Assembly (NCBI GenBank): GCA_028717985.1
Contig: JAQUMS010000007.1
Span: 1-14,580 of the forward strand
DNA length: 14,580 nt
Source: Candidatus Omnitrophota bacterium
GTDB lineage: Bacteria > Omnitrophota > Gorgyraeia > Gygaellales > Profunditerraquicolaceae
Direction: 5' to 3'
The notes beneath the pieces were generated by a model. The model was given only the letters and a program-made list of their open reading frames with translations. It did not search any database and was not told where the DNA came from. Shown here one piece after another: positions 13,590-14,580 of this stretch. Each line of letters begins with the position of its first letter. The stretch's first letter is position 1. The position numbers and the translations under genes are program-made.

Positions 13590-14258
13590 ATGGAGAGACA
13601 TTTGGATTTGGAGTTAACGGACTTGAAGCAGCAGTTACTTAAAATGGGCACATTTGTTGAGACGGCGATATCCGAATCTATTGAAGCATTAAAAGAGCTT
13701 AATATAGAAATGGTTAATAACGTAATCAGTGAAGATAAGATTATCGACGAAATGGAAAACGCTATTGACGAACGGTGCCTTGATTTATTGGCTCTCAGGC
13801 AGCCGATGGCGATTGATCTGCGTTTTATTACAATGTCCATGAAAATTTCCACGGATTTGGAAAGAATAGCGGATTTAGCGGTGGATATCGCTCAGCGTGT
13901 CCAGGATCTTGCCGGTAAACCTTTGCTTAAACCGCTTATTGATATTCCGAAGCTTACAAATCTTGCTCAACAAATGACAAAAGACGCGTTGGATGCTTTT
14001 GTGAATAAAGATGCAACATTGGCTGAGAACGTAATTTTACGTGATAACGAAGCGGATAAATTACGTAATCTGGTCCAAAAAGAATTAGTGGATGATTATA
14101 TGAGCAAAGATTTGTTAACGGTTTCACGCGCGGTCCCGCTTCTTTTGATTGCCCGGCATCTTGAGAGGATATGTGATCATGCGACTAATATAGCTGAAGA
14201 TGTCATTTATATGGTTAAAGCTGACGTGGTAAAGCATCATCCTGAAAAGTTAAAATGA
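13590..14258 (+). CDS. phoU: Phosphate transport/signalling regulator PhoU
   Basis: This 222-residue, all-helical protein has the normal PhoU length. It has two similar three-helix halves, each with the metal-site pattern E/DxxxD: DLERIAD (89-95) with the following DLAVDIAQR, and HLERICD (190-196) followed by HATNIAED. DLRFITMSMKISTDLERI is a strong family signature. PhoU interacts with PstB and PhoR and keeps the Pho response off when phosphate is ample. Its place after pstB is the common order. An AG-rich stretch (AGAAAGAGAG) precedes the ATG. The arsC gene starts 12 nt after the stop, so it is probably in the same transcript. Confidence 0.95.
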   Translation: MERHLDLELTDLKQQLLKMGTFVETAISESIEALKELNIEMVNNVISEDKIIDEMENAIDERCLDLLALRQPMAIDLRFITMSMKISTDLERIADLAVDIAQRVQDLAGKPLLKPLIDIPKLTNLAQQMTKDALDAFVNKDATLAENVILRDNEADKLRNLVQKELVDDYMSKDLLTVSRAVPLLLIARHLERICDHATNIAEDVIYMVKADVVKHHPEKLK

Positions 14259-14270
14259 CGGGGGTGAGAT

Positions 14271-14580
14271 ATGGATAAAAAGAAGATTTTATTCATTTGT
14301 GTGCATAATTCAGCCAGGTCTCAAATGGCCGAAGCTTTTTTAAAACAAAAAGCAGGGGACAGGTTTGAGGTTGAAAGCGCGGGCCTTGAACCGGGAGAAT
14401 TAAATCCTTTGGCCATTGAAGTTATGCGCGAGATAGGAATTGATATTTCTCAGAACAAAACCAAAAACGTTTTTGATTTTTATAGACAAGGGAAACATTA
14501 CGATTTTATAATTACAGTTTGTGATGAATCTCAGGCACAGCGATGCCCGGTATTTCCCGGAACGTACGCTACGAGGAGAA
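14271..14580 (+). CDS. arsC: Arsenate reductase, low-molecular-weight phosphatase type, 3' truncated by window end
   Basis: The first 103 codons are present and the rest is cut off by the window end. The P-loop C10-V-H-N-S-A-R16-S sits near the N-terminus, as in low-molecular-weight tyrosine phosphatases. Two further cysteines, C84 (TVCDE) and C92 (RCPVFPG), match the relay cysteines of thioredoxin-coupled ArsC, which favours arsenate reductase over a protein tyrosine phosphatase. Family members reduce arsenate to arsenite in the cytoplasm. GGGGTGAG at 14261-14268 serves as ribosome site, with short spacing. Being 12 nt behind phoU suggests co-induction with phosphate uptake, which also brings in arsenate. 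Whether an arsenite exporter follows is outside the window. Confidence 0.88.
   Translation, partial: MDKKKILFICVHNSARSQMAEAFLKQKAGDRFEVESAGLEPGELNPLAIEVMREIGIDISQNKTKNVFDFYRQGKHYDFIITVCDESQAQRCPVFPGTYATRR

Overview
The window holds one continuous, plus-strand phosphate-starvation (Pho) locus from a Gram-negative-type bacterium. There are signal peptides, a beta-barrel porin and a PstS with an N-terminal export signal. Base composition leans AT. The N- and C-terminal blocks of the 1872-residue protein resemble, from memory, recurring segments of very large uncharacterised proteins in Candidatus Omnitrophota. That is my best guess at the lineage; it has not been checked by any search.

Layout. 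(1) 2-283: the end of a sensor histidine kinase, probably PhoR. (2) 316-369: a Pho-box promoter. It precedes a tightly packed three-gene unit: a giant membrane protein with a C-terminal winged-helix-like domain (439-6057), an 89-residue two-helix membrane protein (6054-6323, ATGA overlap), and an exported TPR protein (6328-6915). (3) 6931-6984: a second Pho-box promoter driving phoB (7028-7723). (4) 7727-7780: a third Pho-box promoter in front of a 35-codon ORF (7811-7918), a receiver-domain protein with a cysteine-rich tail (7893-8585), a porin (8689-10005), pstS, a strong hairpin, pstC, pstA, pstB, phoU, and a truncated arsenate reductase gene running off the window (14271-14580). I see no minus-strand gene, no RNA gene, no insertion sequence and no CRISPR. 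No gene-free stretch exceeds 300 bases.

How it fits together. PstS, PstC, PstA and PstB form the high-affinity phosphate ABC importer. PhoU links transporter state to the PhoR-PhoB two-component system. The porin plausibly gives outer-membrane passage to phosphate, and ArsC would deal with arsenate that enters by the same route. The three promoters share one architecture: four half-sites at exact 11-bp spacing, with the -10 hexamer at the same offset each time. This makes it likely that PhoB controls its own gene, the transport cluster and the giant-protein operon.

The most novel part is the giant-protein operon, which sits between phoR and phoB behind its own Pho box. It would tie a large, uncharacterised envelope-spanning protein to phosphate starvation. 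The other points of interest are the cysteine-rich response regulator with an apparent internal translation start and the small ORF directly behind the third Pho box.
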